A stretch of 64,000 nucleotides of DNA from positions 18,998-82,997 of the forward strand of contig WRCE01000001.1 of the NCBI GenBank assembly GCA_009784005.1, in the 5' to 3' direction. The DNA comes from Candidatus Methanimicrococcus labiotermitis. GTDB lineage: Archaea > Halobacteriota > Methanosarcinia > Methanosarcinales > Methanosarcinaceae. Every line of letters begins with the position of its first letter. The stretch's first letter is position 1. The position numbers were made by a program, and so were the translations under genes. The notes beneath the pieces were generated by a model. The model was not told where the DNA came from and made no database searches. It saw nothing but the letters and a program-made list of their open reading frames with translations. Below, in pieces: positions 53,051-62,222 of the stretch.

Positions 53051-56000
53051 TTACTTCTTAAACTTCGATTTGGCGTCGTCAAAGATGTCTCCCGCGACGA
53101 CTTTATAGTTTTCTTTTGTCGCGCCCTTCACGCCGAAGAGGTAAGCGAGGAAACCGACAATCGCCAGCAAGATGAGGCCGATGAATGCCAAGACGATGTA
53201 AAGAAGCGTCGAGCCGAAGAGTTTTGAAGCGCCGACGGAGACGGAAGACATGTGCGAAGGCAAGTCGAGCTGCCTGTTGCTGTCTGTTTCCGTCAATGTG
53301 AGCGTGTATGAACCCTCAGCGGGCGGTTTAACAGTCAAGGTGACGCTCTTTGATTTGCCGACGCCCAGAGTAATCGTTTCGGAATCTTCGGCGATGATTG
53401 CGCCGCTGCTGTCCCTTAATGTGAGTTTCACAGTGTGGGTGCCATCCGCGGTGCCGATGTTTGTTGCGTCAAACGTGAGCCTGAGGTTTGATTTCGCGGT
53501 CGGGGGCGAGGGTTTCATCTCGAAGTTGGTGTATGAAAACGCGTCGTTTTGAATCACAGAAACGGATTTGGTCGCGTTGTTGTAGCCGGACTTCGAAGCT
53601 TGGACCGTGAAATTTCCGAGGGTGCCGAATGTGTAAGTCATTTCGCCGTTGGAATTCGTCGTGCCGATTTCCGTGTTACCGAGCCTGATGGCAGCGTCGG
53701 GTATCGCCGTTCCGTTCAACGAGTCCGTGACTTGAATCACGCCTGTCGCGCCCAAATTCAGAACATCGGGCGTCACCGAAACAGTCATGTTGTACATTCT
53801 TTGAGCGACGGTTAACGTCGCGCTTCCGTTGACATAGCCCGACTTTTCAGCCGTGACTCTGTAAGAGCCGGAAACGTTCGTGGAATAACTGACCTGACCG
53901 GATGTGTTCGTTGTGCCGATGCTGGTGTTATTGACGCTGACAATCGCGCCTTCAATGGCCGTTCCCCTGTCTTTTACAGTGATGACCACATTGTCGCCCG
54001 TCACAGGATTGTTCGGAGCGAATTCAAGGCTCAAAGACGTGTTGGAACCGATTTCCTTCTTGACATACGGCGCAAACCTTAATGTGTCGTTGTCGCCGAC
54101 TTTGAAATAGATGGAATCGTTGCCGACCGTCATCAAATCAACCGTGTTGCCGCGAGACAGCGTCAACGTTTCATCGCTTAACAAGCGAATGCCGGCCGAA
54201 TTGAAAGAAGCGACCTTCATCTTACCGTATTTGGTGTCTGTCGTCAGTCTTGTCAAATTGTCAGACGCTTGGAAAAGACCGTTAATGGTGACCAAACTGC
54301 TTTCAGTTCCCATGAAAACGCTGTCAATGCTGACTTTAATCAATTCAACATCGTTGTTGCTGATGTTTCTCGTATAAATGTAATCGCCGCCGCTCGGGAC
54401 GACACGGTCGCCGCCGCTGACATTCCTGCCGTCTTTTTCAAGGACAAGATATGTTCTTCCTCCGTTGATATCGATTTGGTCGATTCTGAGAGCATAGCCT
54501 TCTTCAAGCGTGATGTATTGGCCGACACGCATCGTGCGTCTTTCGCTTTCATCGATTAAAACTTTGGACAAATTACCGCTGCCGAGAAGGGCGCCGCCGT
54601 TACCCGCATAGTATTTTTCACCCATAAAGCCGAGAACTGTATAGGAACCCCATCTGCTGTGTTGATAGTTAACGGTGGTTGCGGTTGACGTATACTCCAC
54701 GCCGCCCGTATTGATTCTTCGGGTAGCGATGTTAAACAAAGCTTCGTCGATGGTGATTTTTTCAGAAATGAGGTCATCGTCGATGTCGTAATAGAACCCT
54801 TCAAAGTTCATCGGCGTCCATTCGGTGATGATATAATTCTTATTCTCGTAGTCAGAAACCGTGCCGCGGATTTCATAAGTTCCCGGCTCGGTGTATTCAA
54901 TAATCGGGGCGAATCTCAATGTCGTGCTGTCCGCGACGATGAATTTCATTTTTCCCATCAAAGTGACTTCCGTACCCGCATTCAAAGTAATCCTTTCATG
55001 GTTTCTCATTTCAATGTTCGTACCGCTGACGGTTCTGATTTCCATCTTGTCGATTTTCGTTCCGCTTTCAAGCCTTGTCAGCTTGTCTGAAATCTGGAAA
55101 ATACCGTCAATCGTCACGAGACTGCTTTCAGTGCCCATGAAAACGCTGCTGACGTGAACGCGAATCAGCGCAGTGTCATTGGTACGGCCGAAATTCGTCG
55201 GCGTGTAATTGAAACTGTTGCCCATCGTGACAATGCCTTCACCGATTTGCCTGCCGTCCTTCTTAACCAAGAAATAAACGGAAGAGCCCGCCATGTTGAT
55301 TTGAGAGATTTCAAGCACATACCCTTCTTCCAAAGCAATGGATTGACCGACGCGATAGGTTGCGCTTTTATTTTCGTCAATCAAAACTTTGGACAAATTG
55401 CCGTTTGCCATCAAACTGCTGCTGCCGGAGCCGGCATAGTATTTGTCGCCCATAAATCCGACGATCTGGTAAGAGCCCCATCCGCTGTACGCGTAATTGG
55501 TGCCGGAAGCAGTTGTCGTGTAGAAAATCGAACCGACGGCGAGACTGCGGTCGATGTTTGTAATTTCCATATACTCGCTGCCGTACCCGTCATCTAAATC
55601 GTAATAAAAGCCGGCAAAGCTGCGCGCGTCCCATGTGTAGTTCGTACCCGTCGCACCTTGCCAGATACGGTTACCTGTGGTTCTTTCATTGACAGTCAGG
55701 TCCCAAGTGATCGTTTGTGTGTCGCTGCCGCTCGTGATGACCAATGTCAAATGGTACGGACCGATTTCGGAAGGTTTCCATGAAAATTCACTCTTCGTGC
55801 TTGCAGAAACAATCGTTGCCTCAGACGTGACATTGGTGACGGATGGCGTTGTTTTGTTAAGTGTCCAGCTGAAAGTTGACGCGCTTGCCGTTTCCACCGT
55901 TAAATCAAGGTATGTCGAATTTTCGATAGCAAACGTTCCCTGGTCTGTCCCTTTTGAAAAGTCATAGTAGTCTGAAGGGTCGAATGTATCAACAAGCTCA

Positions 56001-56893
56001 ACAACAGCGGTGTCGGTTGTGACCGTGTCTGCTCTCCACAAACCTTCTCTGACATCGGGAGCTGTGTTGTTGCCGCGGACATTTAAGGTGTATTGAGTAT
56101 TTTGAGCAAGGCCTGTGACAGCGATTGTCGTGCCGCTTGTTGTGCCGTTGGTGTTTGTGCCGGTTGCTTCAAGACCTGTGCTTGTTTCAATGACAAGGTA
56201 ATCATAAGAATCCCAGCCGGTTGAAGCCAAAGTCCAAGTGACTGAATTTGAGGTTTTTGATGATGAAATTGTGATCGGCTGAAGTGTATAAGTCGTCTCG
56301 TCGCTGAAAGTGCCGGCGTCGTTGTAACGGAATCTGAAAGTGTTGACTGTTGCCGGATTACCTGTAAATGTTGTGGCGGTGGTGGTGTTGACATCAATCC
56401 AAGCGGAACCGTCAAAGAATTCTAAATCGCCGATATCCAAAGCCCCGCGCGTGAGGGTCCACGTGAGGTCAAAAACAGTCGGGTTGACCGTCGGGTCAGG
56501 GTCCGTTGTTGTGGAGAAAACAGCGAAAACGGGCGGCGCGGGCAAAGGCGTAAATGCGGCGGAAATATCCGAATTCGTATCATCATCCGCGACTGTAACG
56601 GTATAAGCCGTGCCTGCGGTCAAAATGATGTTCTCGAAAACATATTCAAAATCGGTTACTCTGCCGTCATCGCCTTCTGTCGCAGAATGAGCGGTCGTGT
56701 CAATAACAATAATGAATTCGTTGAGGACAGGGTCAATTAAACTTCCGTCCCAAGTAACGCTCACGTCATAATTTCCGGGAGTTGTCGCATTATTCGTCAC
56801 AGATGCTTGGACATTGCTCACTGCAGCGCTCGCTGTTCCGATTAAAGCGAACAGAAGAAGCAGAACAACGACATATTTCAGTATTTTTTTCAT
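53051..56893 (-). CDS. large S-layer protein with duplicated S-layer domain
   Basis: A 1280-residue surface protein. It has an N-terminal signal peptide (MKKILKYVVVLLLLFAL, cleavage near SAA), then Ig/FN3-like Thr-rich domains (about 25-400). Two tandem Methanosarcina-type S-layer domains follow at about 409-690 and 694-945, each with W-x-FxGFYYD, GSxLVTI and RFAP motifs. Behind them are two carboxypeptidase-regulatory/PEGA-like repeats (about 955-1120, KSGY near each end) and a CARDB-like domain (about 1125-1215). A C-terminal membrane helix and a short basic tail complete it. Many N-x-S/T sites suggest glycosylation. It is probably the main or a major cell-wall component; the extra N- and C-terminal domains exceed the simple two-domain S-layer protein. 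Confidence 0.9.
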   Translation of the reverse strand: MKKILKYVVVLLLLFALIGTASAAVSNVQASVTNNATTPGNYDVSVTWDGSLIDPVLNEFIIVIDTTAHSATEGDDGRVTDFEYVFENIILTAGTAYTVTVADDDTNSDISAAFTPLPAPPVFAVFSTTTDPDPTVNPTVFDLTWTLTRGALDIGDLEFFDGSAWIDVNTTTATTFTGNPATVNTFRFRYNDAGTFSDETTYTLQPITISSSKTSNSVTWTLASTGWDSYDYLVIETSTGLEATGTNTNGTTSGTTIAVTGLAQNTQYTLNVRGNNTAPDVREGLWRADTVTTDTAVVELVDTFDPSDYYDFSKGTDQGTFAIENSTYLDLTVETASASTFSWTLNKTTPSVTNVTSEATIVSASTKSEFSWKPSEIGPYHLTLVITSGSDTQTITWDLTVNERTTGNRIWQGATGTNYTWDARSFAGFYYDLDDGYGSEYMEITNIDRSLAVGSIFYTTTASGTNYAYSGWGSYQIVGFMGDKYYAGSGSSSLMANGNLSKVLIDENKSATYRVGQSIALEEGYVLEISQINMAGSSVYFLVKKDGRQIGEGIVTMGNSFNYTPTNFGRTNDTALIRVHVSSVFMGTESSLVTIDGIFQISDKLTRLESGTKIDKMEIRTVSGTNIEMRNHERITLNAGTEVTLMGKMKFIVADSTTLRFAPIIEYTEPGTYEIRGTVSDYENKNYIITEWTPMNFEGFYYDIDDDLISEKITIDEALFNIATRRINTGGVEYTSTATTVNYQHSRWGSYTVLGFMGEKYYAGNGGALLGSGNLSKVLIDESERRTMRVGQYITLEEGYALRIDQIDINGGRTYLVLEKDGRNVSGGDRVVPSGGDYIYTRNISNNDVELIKVSIDSVFMGTESSLVTINGLFQASDNLTRLTTDTKYGKMKVASFNSAGIRLLSDETLTLSRGNTVDLMTVGNDSIYFKVGDNDTLRFAPYVKKEIGSNTSLSLEFAPNNPVTGDNVVITVKDRGTAIEGAIVSVNNTSIGTTNTSGQVSYSTNVSGSYRVTAEKSGYVNGSATLTVAQRMYNMTVSVTPDVLNLGATGVIQVTDSLNGTAIPDAAIRLGNTEIGTTNSNGEMTYTFGTLGNFTVQASKSGYNNATKSVSVIQNDAFSYTNFEMKPSPPTAKSNLRLTFDATNIGTADGTHTVKLTLRDSSGAIIAEDSETITLGVGKSKSVTLTVKPPAEGSYTLTLTETDSNRQLDLPSHMSSVSVGASKLFGSTLLYIVLAFIGLILLAIVGFLAYLFGVKGATKENYKVVAGDIFDDAKSKFKK

Positions 56894-56994
56894 GATTTGT
56901 TTCCTTTTCTTGGATTTTTAAGAGTGTGTGAAATTTTTCCTAAATTTTTACTTGGAGAGTAAAAACAGATTATTATTTATTTACCCGTTAATTG

Positions 56995-58449
56995 TTATAT
57001 ATATTTTTTGAACGAATCATAACCCTTTTTAAGAAGCGGGCGCCGAGTTTCGCCGGAACCCAACTGTCGAAATATGACGTTTTCAGATTCGGCAATTGCC
57101 TTTCCGATAATCGTGAACCGACACGGATATCGGCCGGATTTTCCGCCTGAAGGAAGGTGTGTAAAGTCCGGGGCGGCGCTCTCGTTGTATGTTTTGAAAA
57201 TCTCTTCAACGTTTTTGATTTTATCGGGAGAGACGGTAAACAAAAGCTCGTAATCCCCGCCTGTGTAGAGCGCGTTTTGAAGAAGGAGAAATTCCGCTTC
57301 TTTCAAATCGCCGTTGCCGTTATTTTGTGCCCCAGTATCGTTATTATGTGTCCCTGTATCGTTGTTTTCCGTTTTTGTATCGATATTATGTGTCCCTGTA
57401 TCGTTATTTTGCGTTTTTGTACCGCCGTTTTGTAAATCCGTGATTCCCACATTACCCGCGTTTGCTGCGTTAGCTGCGTTTGCTGCGTTAGCTGCGTTTG
57501 CTGCGTTAGCTGCGTTTGCTGCGTTTCCCCTGTTTGACAAAACCCGTTTTCCCAAAATCTCCAAAGCTTCGGGGTCGGCAGCGTCTAAGAGAGCCTGTTC
57601 ATCGATTTCAAAACCAACTTTGGAAAGCGATGAGAGCTCATAAACGGAAAAAGCCAAACCGTCACTCGTGTCAATCATGGATGTGACGGCGCCGCTTTTT
57701 GAAAGCAGCAAGCCTTCGGCGATTCGGGGGAACGGTTCGGTCAGGTTTTTGAGAAATGAAGCCGAAACGAAAGCCGCTGTTTCGATTTCATCTAATAAAA
57801 GCGAAAGGGCGGCGCCGGCGGAGCCGGGCGCGCCCGTCACGCAAAGCAAATCGCCGGGGGAGGCGTTTTTCCGAAAGGTTAAATGTTTGTTTTCGGAAAT
57901 GCCGATGACGGTTCCCGAAATTGTCAATTCTTCGCAAAATTCGGTGTCGCCGCCGACAACTTCGCCGCCGAAAAATGACACACAGTCTTGGATGCCCTGC
58001 GCCAGCGCCTCCGCATCTGAAAGCGTAAATCCGGCAGGCGATCCGGCAGGTGATCCTGCAGATGATCCCGCGGGCAAACCGGCAGGCAATCCTGCCGAAA
58101 ACAAAAAGGCGGCGGGTTTTGACCCCATCGCCGCCAAATCACTGAGATTAACAGCGGCCGCCATCCATCCTTTTTGCCAAGGGGTCATCGATTTCGGAAA
58201 ATCAGAGGATTCGCGAACCGTATCCGTGCTGAACGTCAAAGATTCGCCGGACAAATCGCGGCAAAAGGAGTCTAAGCGAACGGCAGCGCAGTCATCGTGT
58301 TCGGAGCCGGAAAGGAAGGGCTTCTCATGCATTTGAAAAACGCGGGAAAAAACGCGGATAAAGTCTTTCTCGGTAGGCCTCTCGGTTGATAAAGGCGTAT
58401 CAGAAAGGGATTCTGATGGGGAATCCGAAAGAGAATCCGATTTTTTCAT
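56995..58449 (-). CDS. thiL: thiamine-monophosphate kinase with repeat insertions
   Basis: A 484-residue ATP-dependent kinase that makes thiamine diphosphate. ThiL usually has about 310-340 residues. The core is recognisable: HDDCAAVRL, FSTDTVRESSDFP, KGWMAAAVNLSDLAAMGSKP, FFGGEVVGGDT, CVTGAPGSAGAALSLLL and MIDTSDGLAFSVYEL. Three low-complexity stretches have been added: GLPAGSSAGSPAG (about 118-140), NAANAANAA (about 306-333) and NNDTGTHN-type (about 343-380). A Ser/Asp-rich N terminus precedes the core. All insertions are in frame and lie between core motifs. The start at 58449 is chosen over 58494 by the change to family-like composition. Confidence 0.93.
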   Translation of the reverse strand: MKKSDSLSDSPSESLSDTPLSTERPTEKDFIRVFSRVFQMHEKPFLSGSEHDDCAAVRLDSFCRDLSGESLTFSTDTVRESSDFPKSMTPWQKGWMAAAVNLSDLAAMGSKPAAFLFSAGLPAGLPAGSSAGSPAGSPAGFTLSDAEALAQGIQDCVSFFGGEVVGGDTEFCEELTISGTVIGISENKHLTFRKNASPGDLLCVTGAPGSAGAALSLLLDEIETAAFVSASFLKNLTEPFPRIAEGLLLSKSGAVTSMIDTSDGLAFSVYELSSLSKVGFEIDEQALLDAADPEALEILGKRVLSNRGNAANAANAANAANAANAANAANAGNVGITDLQNGGTKTQNNDTGTHNIDTKTENNDTGTHNNDTGAQNNGNGDLKEAEFLLLQNALYTGGDYELLFTVSPDKIKNVEEIFKTYNESAAPDFTHLPSGGKSGRYPCRFTIIGKAIAESENVIFRQLGSGETRRPLLKKGYDSFKKYI

Positions 58450-58819
58450 TGTTGCAACATCCCGCGTTTGATTCACATTAAAAATGAAGACCAAAACAAC
58501 TGTTTTTAAAAAATGCGATCATACCGGAAAGTTCGGCCACAAATAAAAAATCACACACAATAAGATTTGAAAGTATAGTGTATATTTAAACAAAGGTTTT
58601 ATAAGTTTATTCTTTAAATCTTTTGCTCTGACCAAAGGCTCAGCCAAAGTCAAAGAATGAGACGGGATAGTGAAAATAAACCGGTTAAAAAACCGGCTAA
58701 AACCGATTTAAAAACCGGCTCAAAACCAATTTAAAAACCTGCTCAAAACCAATTTAAAAACCTGCTCAAAACCGATTTAAAAACCGGCTCAAACCCGACT
58801 CAAACCCAACTCAAAATAA
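58450..58819. repeat. gap with AAAACCGGCTC-type tandem repeat
   Basis: From 58675 to 58815, units of about 18 bases (AAAACCGATTTAAAAACCGGCTC and variants, each under 25 bases and given here only by their core AAACCGGCTC) repeat up to the stop of the AAA ATPase gene. 58500-58670 is AT-rich with no gene. Confidence 0.85.
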
Positions 58820-60133
58820 TCAACTTGAAGAACTATCTTCAATATACGCCGCCATTTTCAAACCTGACCTTCTGTTAAAGGATTTGACGGCGTTTTCCAA
58901 ATCGGCCTGAACCAAATGGTAGCGGCCTTCTAAAAGCGCCGACAAAACCGCTTCCCGAATGACCATTCTGAGATCGGACCCCGTGTATTCTTCTGTTTTT
59001 TTGGCGATGACGCCGGTGTCGATGTCGCCCTCTATTCTTTTAAGAACGGTGTCGAGGATTTCTTTTCTCATGTTGAGGGTCGGGCGCTCAAAGTCAACGA
59101 TTTCGTCAAAACGGCGCCATACGGCTTCGTCGAGTTTTCGGGTGTGGTTGGTCGCGGCGATTAAAAGAACGCCGTCCTCGACCAAACTGGTGTTGTCAAT
59201 GGCTTTCAAAAGCGTGTTGACGGCTTGTTTGATTGCGGAGTGCTCATCGGATGCCGTTCTTGACGTCGCGATGAAGTCAAATTCATCAATAAACATGATA
59301 CAGGGGTCGAATTTCTTGGCAAGCGCGAACACGCGGTCGATGTTTTTTGACGTTTCGCCCAAGTACTGGTCCGTAATCATTGACAGGTGAACTTCCACAA
59401 TCGGAATGGCCAATTTCTTGGAAAGGGCGCGGGCGAACGATGTTTTTCCCGTTCCCGGGGGGCCGACGAATAAAACTTTTCCGATATCGTAAAGGCCGAT
59501 TTTCTTGAAATGCTCTTTGTTTTTAATCGCCAGTTCAATCTTTTGAAGTTCGTATTTTTGGCGGTCCGTCAAAATCAATTCGTCCATGGATTCGCGGACT
59601 TCTTCGGGCGCTTTGATGTAAGCCAACTTCAGCCACTCGCGGCCGTTTCCTTTGCCTTCGGAAAGTTCTTCGATGATGGATTCGATCCATTCTCTTGACG
59701 CTTCTTTCGGCGGATTTTTAGCGACGACTTCGTTGTAATGCACATCTTCTTTGTCCATGACAACGCCGTAGTAATAAGCCAAAACGGGATTTTCCGAAAT
59801 CCTGTCCTTACCCCCTTCCTGCTTCTCAAACCACTCGGCGGTGGATTCCAAAGACCCTTCCGTCAGCCTGACGTTTCCCGTATAAGCGTCGGCAACGACA
59901 TACGCGAAATTTTTGCCGTTCACTTTCAGCGCGTCGGCGACATCGTCGATTCCGAACATGTTTTTGATAACCGTATTATTCACTTTAATGGGTTTTGCAA
60001 CATTCCTTGTTTTTGTATCCCAAAGCGTGCGGCGGATTTTTGACGGAATGTCATTGACAATCAAAGCATTTTGCGTGTTGTAAATCTCTGCCGTCAGAAG
60101 CAATTCGACGATATTCAAGGTCTCGACGTTCAT
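58820..60133 (-). CDS. AAA+ ATPase with uncharacterised N-terminal domain
   Basis: A 437-residue protein. The C-terminal half is one classic AAA domain: Walker A GPPGTGKT, Walker B IMFIDEFDFIA, sensor 1 ATNHTRKLDEAVWRRFDE including an arginine finger, and a lid helix EEYTGSDLRMVIREAV. The N-terminal 190 residues do not match a domain I know; they start MNVETLNIVELLLTAEIYN and include FAYVVADAYTGNVRL. Single-AAA proteins of this kind often remodel or unfold partners. The start at 60133 was chosen because the upstream frame is repeat. The gene is alone, facing away from purC. Confidence 0.82.
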   Translation of the reverse strand: MNVETLNIVELLLTAEIYNTQNALIVNDIPSKIRRTLWDTKTRNVAKPIKVNNTVIKNMFGIDDVADALKVNGKNFAYVVADAYTGNVRLTEGSLESTAEWFEKQEGGKDRISENPVLAYYYGVVMDKEDVHYNEVVAKNPPKEASREWIESIIEELSEGKGNGREWLKLAYIKAPEEVRESMDELILTDRQKYELQKIELAIKNKEHFKKIGLYDIGKVLFVGPPGTGKTSFARALSKKLAIPIVEVHLSMITDQYLGETSKNIDRVFALAKKFDPCIMFIDEFDFIATSRTASDEHSAIKQAVNTLLKAIDNTSLVEDGVLLIAATNHTRKLDEAVWRRFDEIVDFERPTLNMRKEILDTVLKRIEGDIDTGVIAKKTEEYTGSDLRMVIREAVLSALLEGRYHLVQADLENAVKSFNRRSGLKMAAYIEDSSSS

Positions 60134-60593
60134 GGTTTTCCCCTTTTTTGTTTTTATTGAAACAGTAAATCGAATAATAAATTGAAATGATGATAATTGA
60201 AATTGTAATTGAAACGATGGTAATTGAAACGATGGTAATTGAAACGATGGTAATCGGAAGGCTGAAATTGAAATAATGTGAAACAACGGTAATCGGAATG
60301 CCGGAATTGAAATGATGATTCTCTGAATACTGAAACGGAAATTATGAAAATTGAAGTAACTGAATATATTCTCAATCATAATAAAATTTTGCATTTCAGA
60401 CTCGTGTATCCCGTTTCCGCAATCTTTAATTTCGTTATCCGCCGGCTTTTTAAACGGTCTTTTGGTCCGAATAGAATTATTTTAATACTATAGGTTAATA
60501 TTGCGCCTTAACCTTCACAAGTCCAAATTCATTTGAAAATATCATTTTTATTATTTCAAGCGGATTCTGGCAATGTAACCACAGGTGATGTCC
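60134..60593. repeat. divergent gap with 15-nt tandem repeat
   Basis: AATTGAAACGATGGT units at 60175-60310, then AT-rich sequence up to purC, including TTAATACTATAGG near 60480, a possible purC promoter. No gene. Confidence 0.8.
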
Positions 60594-61316
60594 ATGTCAA
60601 ATATTCAAAAACTTGAACCGATTTATTCCGGAAAAGCTAAAACCATCTACACCACCAACGATTCGGGCAAATATATCTCCGAATTCCGCGACAGTCTGAC
60701 TGCCTTTAACGGAGACAAAAAAAGCGAAGCCCCGAAAAAAGGCTACTACAATGCTCAAATATCCCGCAAAATCTTTGAAATGCTTGAAGAAAACGGCGTG
60801 GAAACCCACTACAAAGGTATGGCCTCAGGGGCCGACATGATCGTTGACATCGTTGAAATCATCAAAATCGAAGTCATCATCAGAAACATCGCCGCCGGCT
60901 CCATCACCAAAAGATACCCGATGCCCGCCGGAAAAGTCTTTGATAAGCCGATCGTTGTTTTCGACTACAAAAATGATGACTATCAAGACCCGATGATGAA
61001 CGAAGATATCGCTTTTGCCCTCGGCATCGCGACATATGAGGAAATGGCGTACCTTAAAGAAGCCGCCCTTAAAATCAACAGCATCTTGGTGCCGTATTTC
61101 GATAAAAACGGATACCTTTTGCCTGACCTCAAACTCGAATTCGGCCGCGCCAACGGCAAAATCCTTTTGGCCGACGAAATTTCCTGCGACACCTGCCGCA
61201 TATGGGACAAAGTCACAAAAGAGTCCTTTGACAAAGATATTTTCAGATTCGGCGACGGCGACTTGACCAAAGCTTACGAAGCTGTTGCCAGAAAACTCGT
61301 CCCTGAGATTTTCTGA
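60594..61316 (+). CDS. purC: SAICAR synthetase
   Basis: A 240-residue enzyme of purine synthesis that joins CAIR and aspartate using ATP. Family motifs: [64 protein letters not shown] (shortened) and DTCRIWD. The length is normal. AGGTGAT at 60583-60589 fits the ATG at 60594; two alternative starts lie within that site. A GC-rich hairpin terminator lies 74 nt downstream. Confidence 0.96.
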   Translation: MSNIQKLEPIYSGKAKTIYTTNDSGKYISEFRDSLTAFNGDKKSEAPKKGYYNAQISRKIFEMLEENGVETHYKGMASGADMIVDIVEIIKIEVIIRNIAAGSITKRYPMPAGKVFDKPIVVFDYKNDDYQDPMMNEDIAFALGIATYEEMAYLKEAALKINSILVPYFDKNGYLLPDLKLEFGRANGKILLADEISCDTCRIWDKVTKESFDKDIFRFGDGDLTKAYEAVARKLVPEIF

Positions 61317-61389
61317 ACTTTTTGATTCTAAAATGCCTCCTTCGCTCCGGCTTTCGGCCTTTGGGGCGAAGTTGTTTGTTTATGTATAG

Positions 61390-61417
61390 GGGGCGCCTGC
61401 AGCGCCCCTCCTTTTTT
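61390..61417 (+). terminator. purC terminator
   Basis: A perfect 7-bp stem GGGGCGC/GCGCCCC with loop CTGCA, then CTCCTTTTTT. A weaker hairpin (CTTCGC...GCGAAG) lies at 61342-61370. Confidence 0.8.
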
Positions 61418-61538
61418 AATTAATGATGTGGAAAGCGGCGGCACCGTTTCAGCAATAATCTGTTGTCATTAATCAGCGTCATTAATCTGCATCATTAATC
61501 TGCATCTTTAATCTGCACCTTTATATCTGTGTCCGGTA

Positions 61539-61658
61539 CAGATTGGAAATAAACCAACAGCAACAGCACAGATTGGAAATAAACCAACAGCAACAACACA
61601 GATTGGAAATAAACCAACAGCAACAACACAGATTGGAAATAAACCAACAGCATCAGCA
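61539..61658. repeat. 30-nt direct tandem repeat
   Basis: Four copies of a 30-base unit starting CAGATTGGAAATAAACCAAC, nearly identical and without spacers, so not a CRISPR array. Confidence 0.95.
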
Positions 61659-61672
61659 AATAATGATAATAG

Positions 61673-61728
61673 CCGTTCATTCCGATTCCGTTCTTCGCTG
61701 CGCTCAGACCGGAATTCGTAATGAACGG
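61673..61728. other. long bipartite palindrome
   Basis: Outer arms CCGTTCATT (61673-61681) and AATGAACGG (61720-61728), inner arms ATTCCG and CGGAAT, and a GC-rich apex TTCTTCGCTGCGCTCAGAC. The layout resembles element type 1 but the sequence differs. One copy seen. Confidence 0.7.
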
Positions 61729-61739
61729 TCGGTTTTAGG

Positions 61740-62222
61740 GGCTATAAGAGAATTAAAAAAACGAAACACCGATTTTCGTTCGTTTTATTCAAAACCTGAA
61801 CGCCGCTTTTTCCAAACCCTGAAAGATAAGTTTAGAGAAAAATGGCGTTCCCTTTTTTTATTCTCTTGAAGAAAGGGTGTTTCATTATTGTTATTCTTCA
61901 AAAAGTTCAAGTACGACCGCAATTTCGGATTTCGGGAGCGAAGCGGACGAAAGACGAAAATGCGGCGCGCGACTTATTCTCATCAATATTTATCAGTACA
62001 TTCTTCACATCAGTATTATCAGCACATGCTTCTCATCAGTATTCTCATTTTAATCTGCTGTCTTTATCTGCTGTCTTTAATCTGCTGTCTTTAATCTGCA
62101 TCTTTTATCTGCTGTCTTTTAATTTGCCGGCTTTTATCTACTGTCTTTTTATTCTTTGAAAGGCTATGCTTTTCATTGTTCGTTCATAGTTTATTCATTA
62201 TAAAATTCAGGTTGTTACAATT
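61740..62222. other. gap ahead of the flavoprotein gene
   Basis: No convincing gene. It holds a TTTAATCTGCTGTC tandem repeat at 62040-62150 and short frames without family features. Confidence 0.55.

Noticed and set aside
61539..61658. Four 30-nt repeats that might suggest a CRISPR array
   Set aside because: The units are directly adjacent with no spacers, and no cas genes are nearby.
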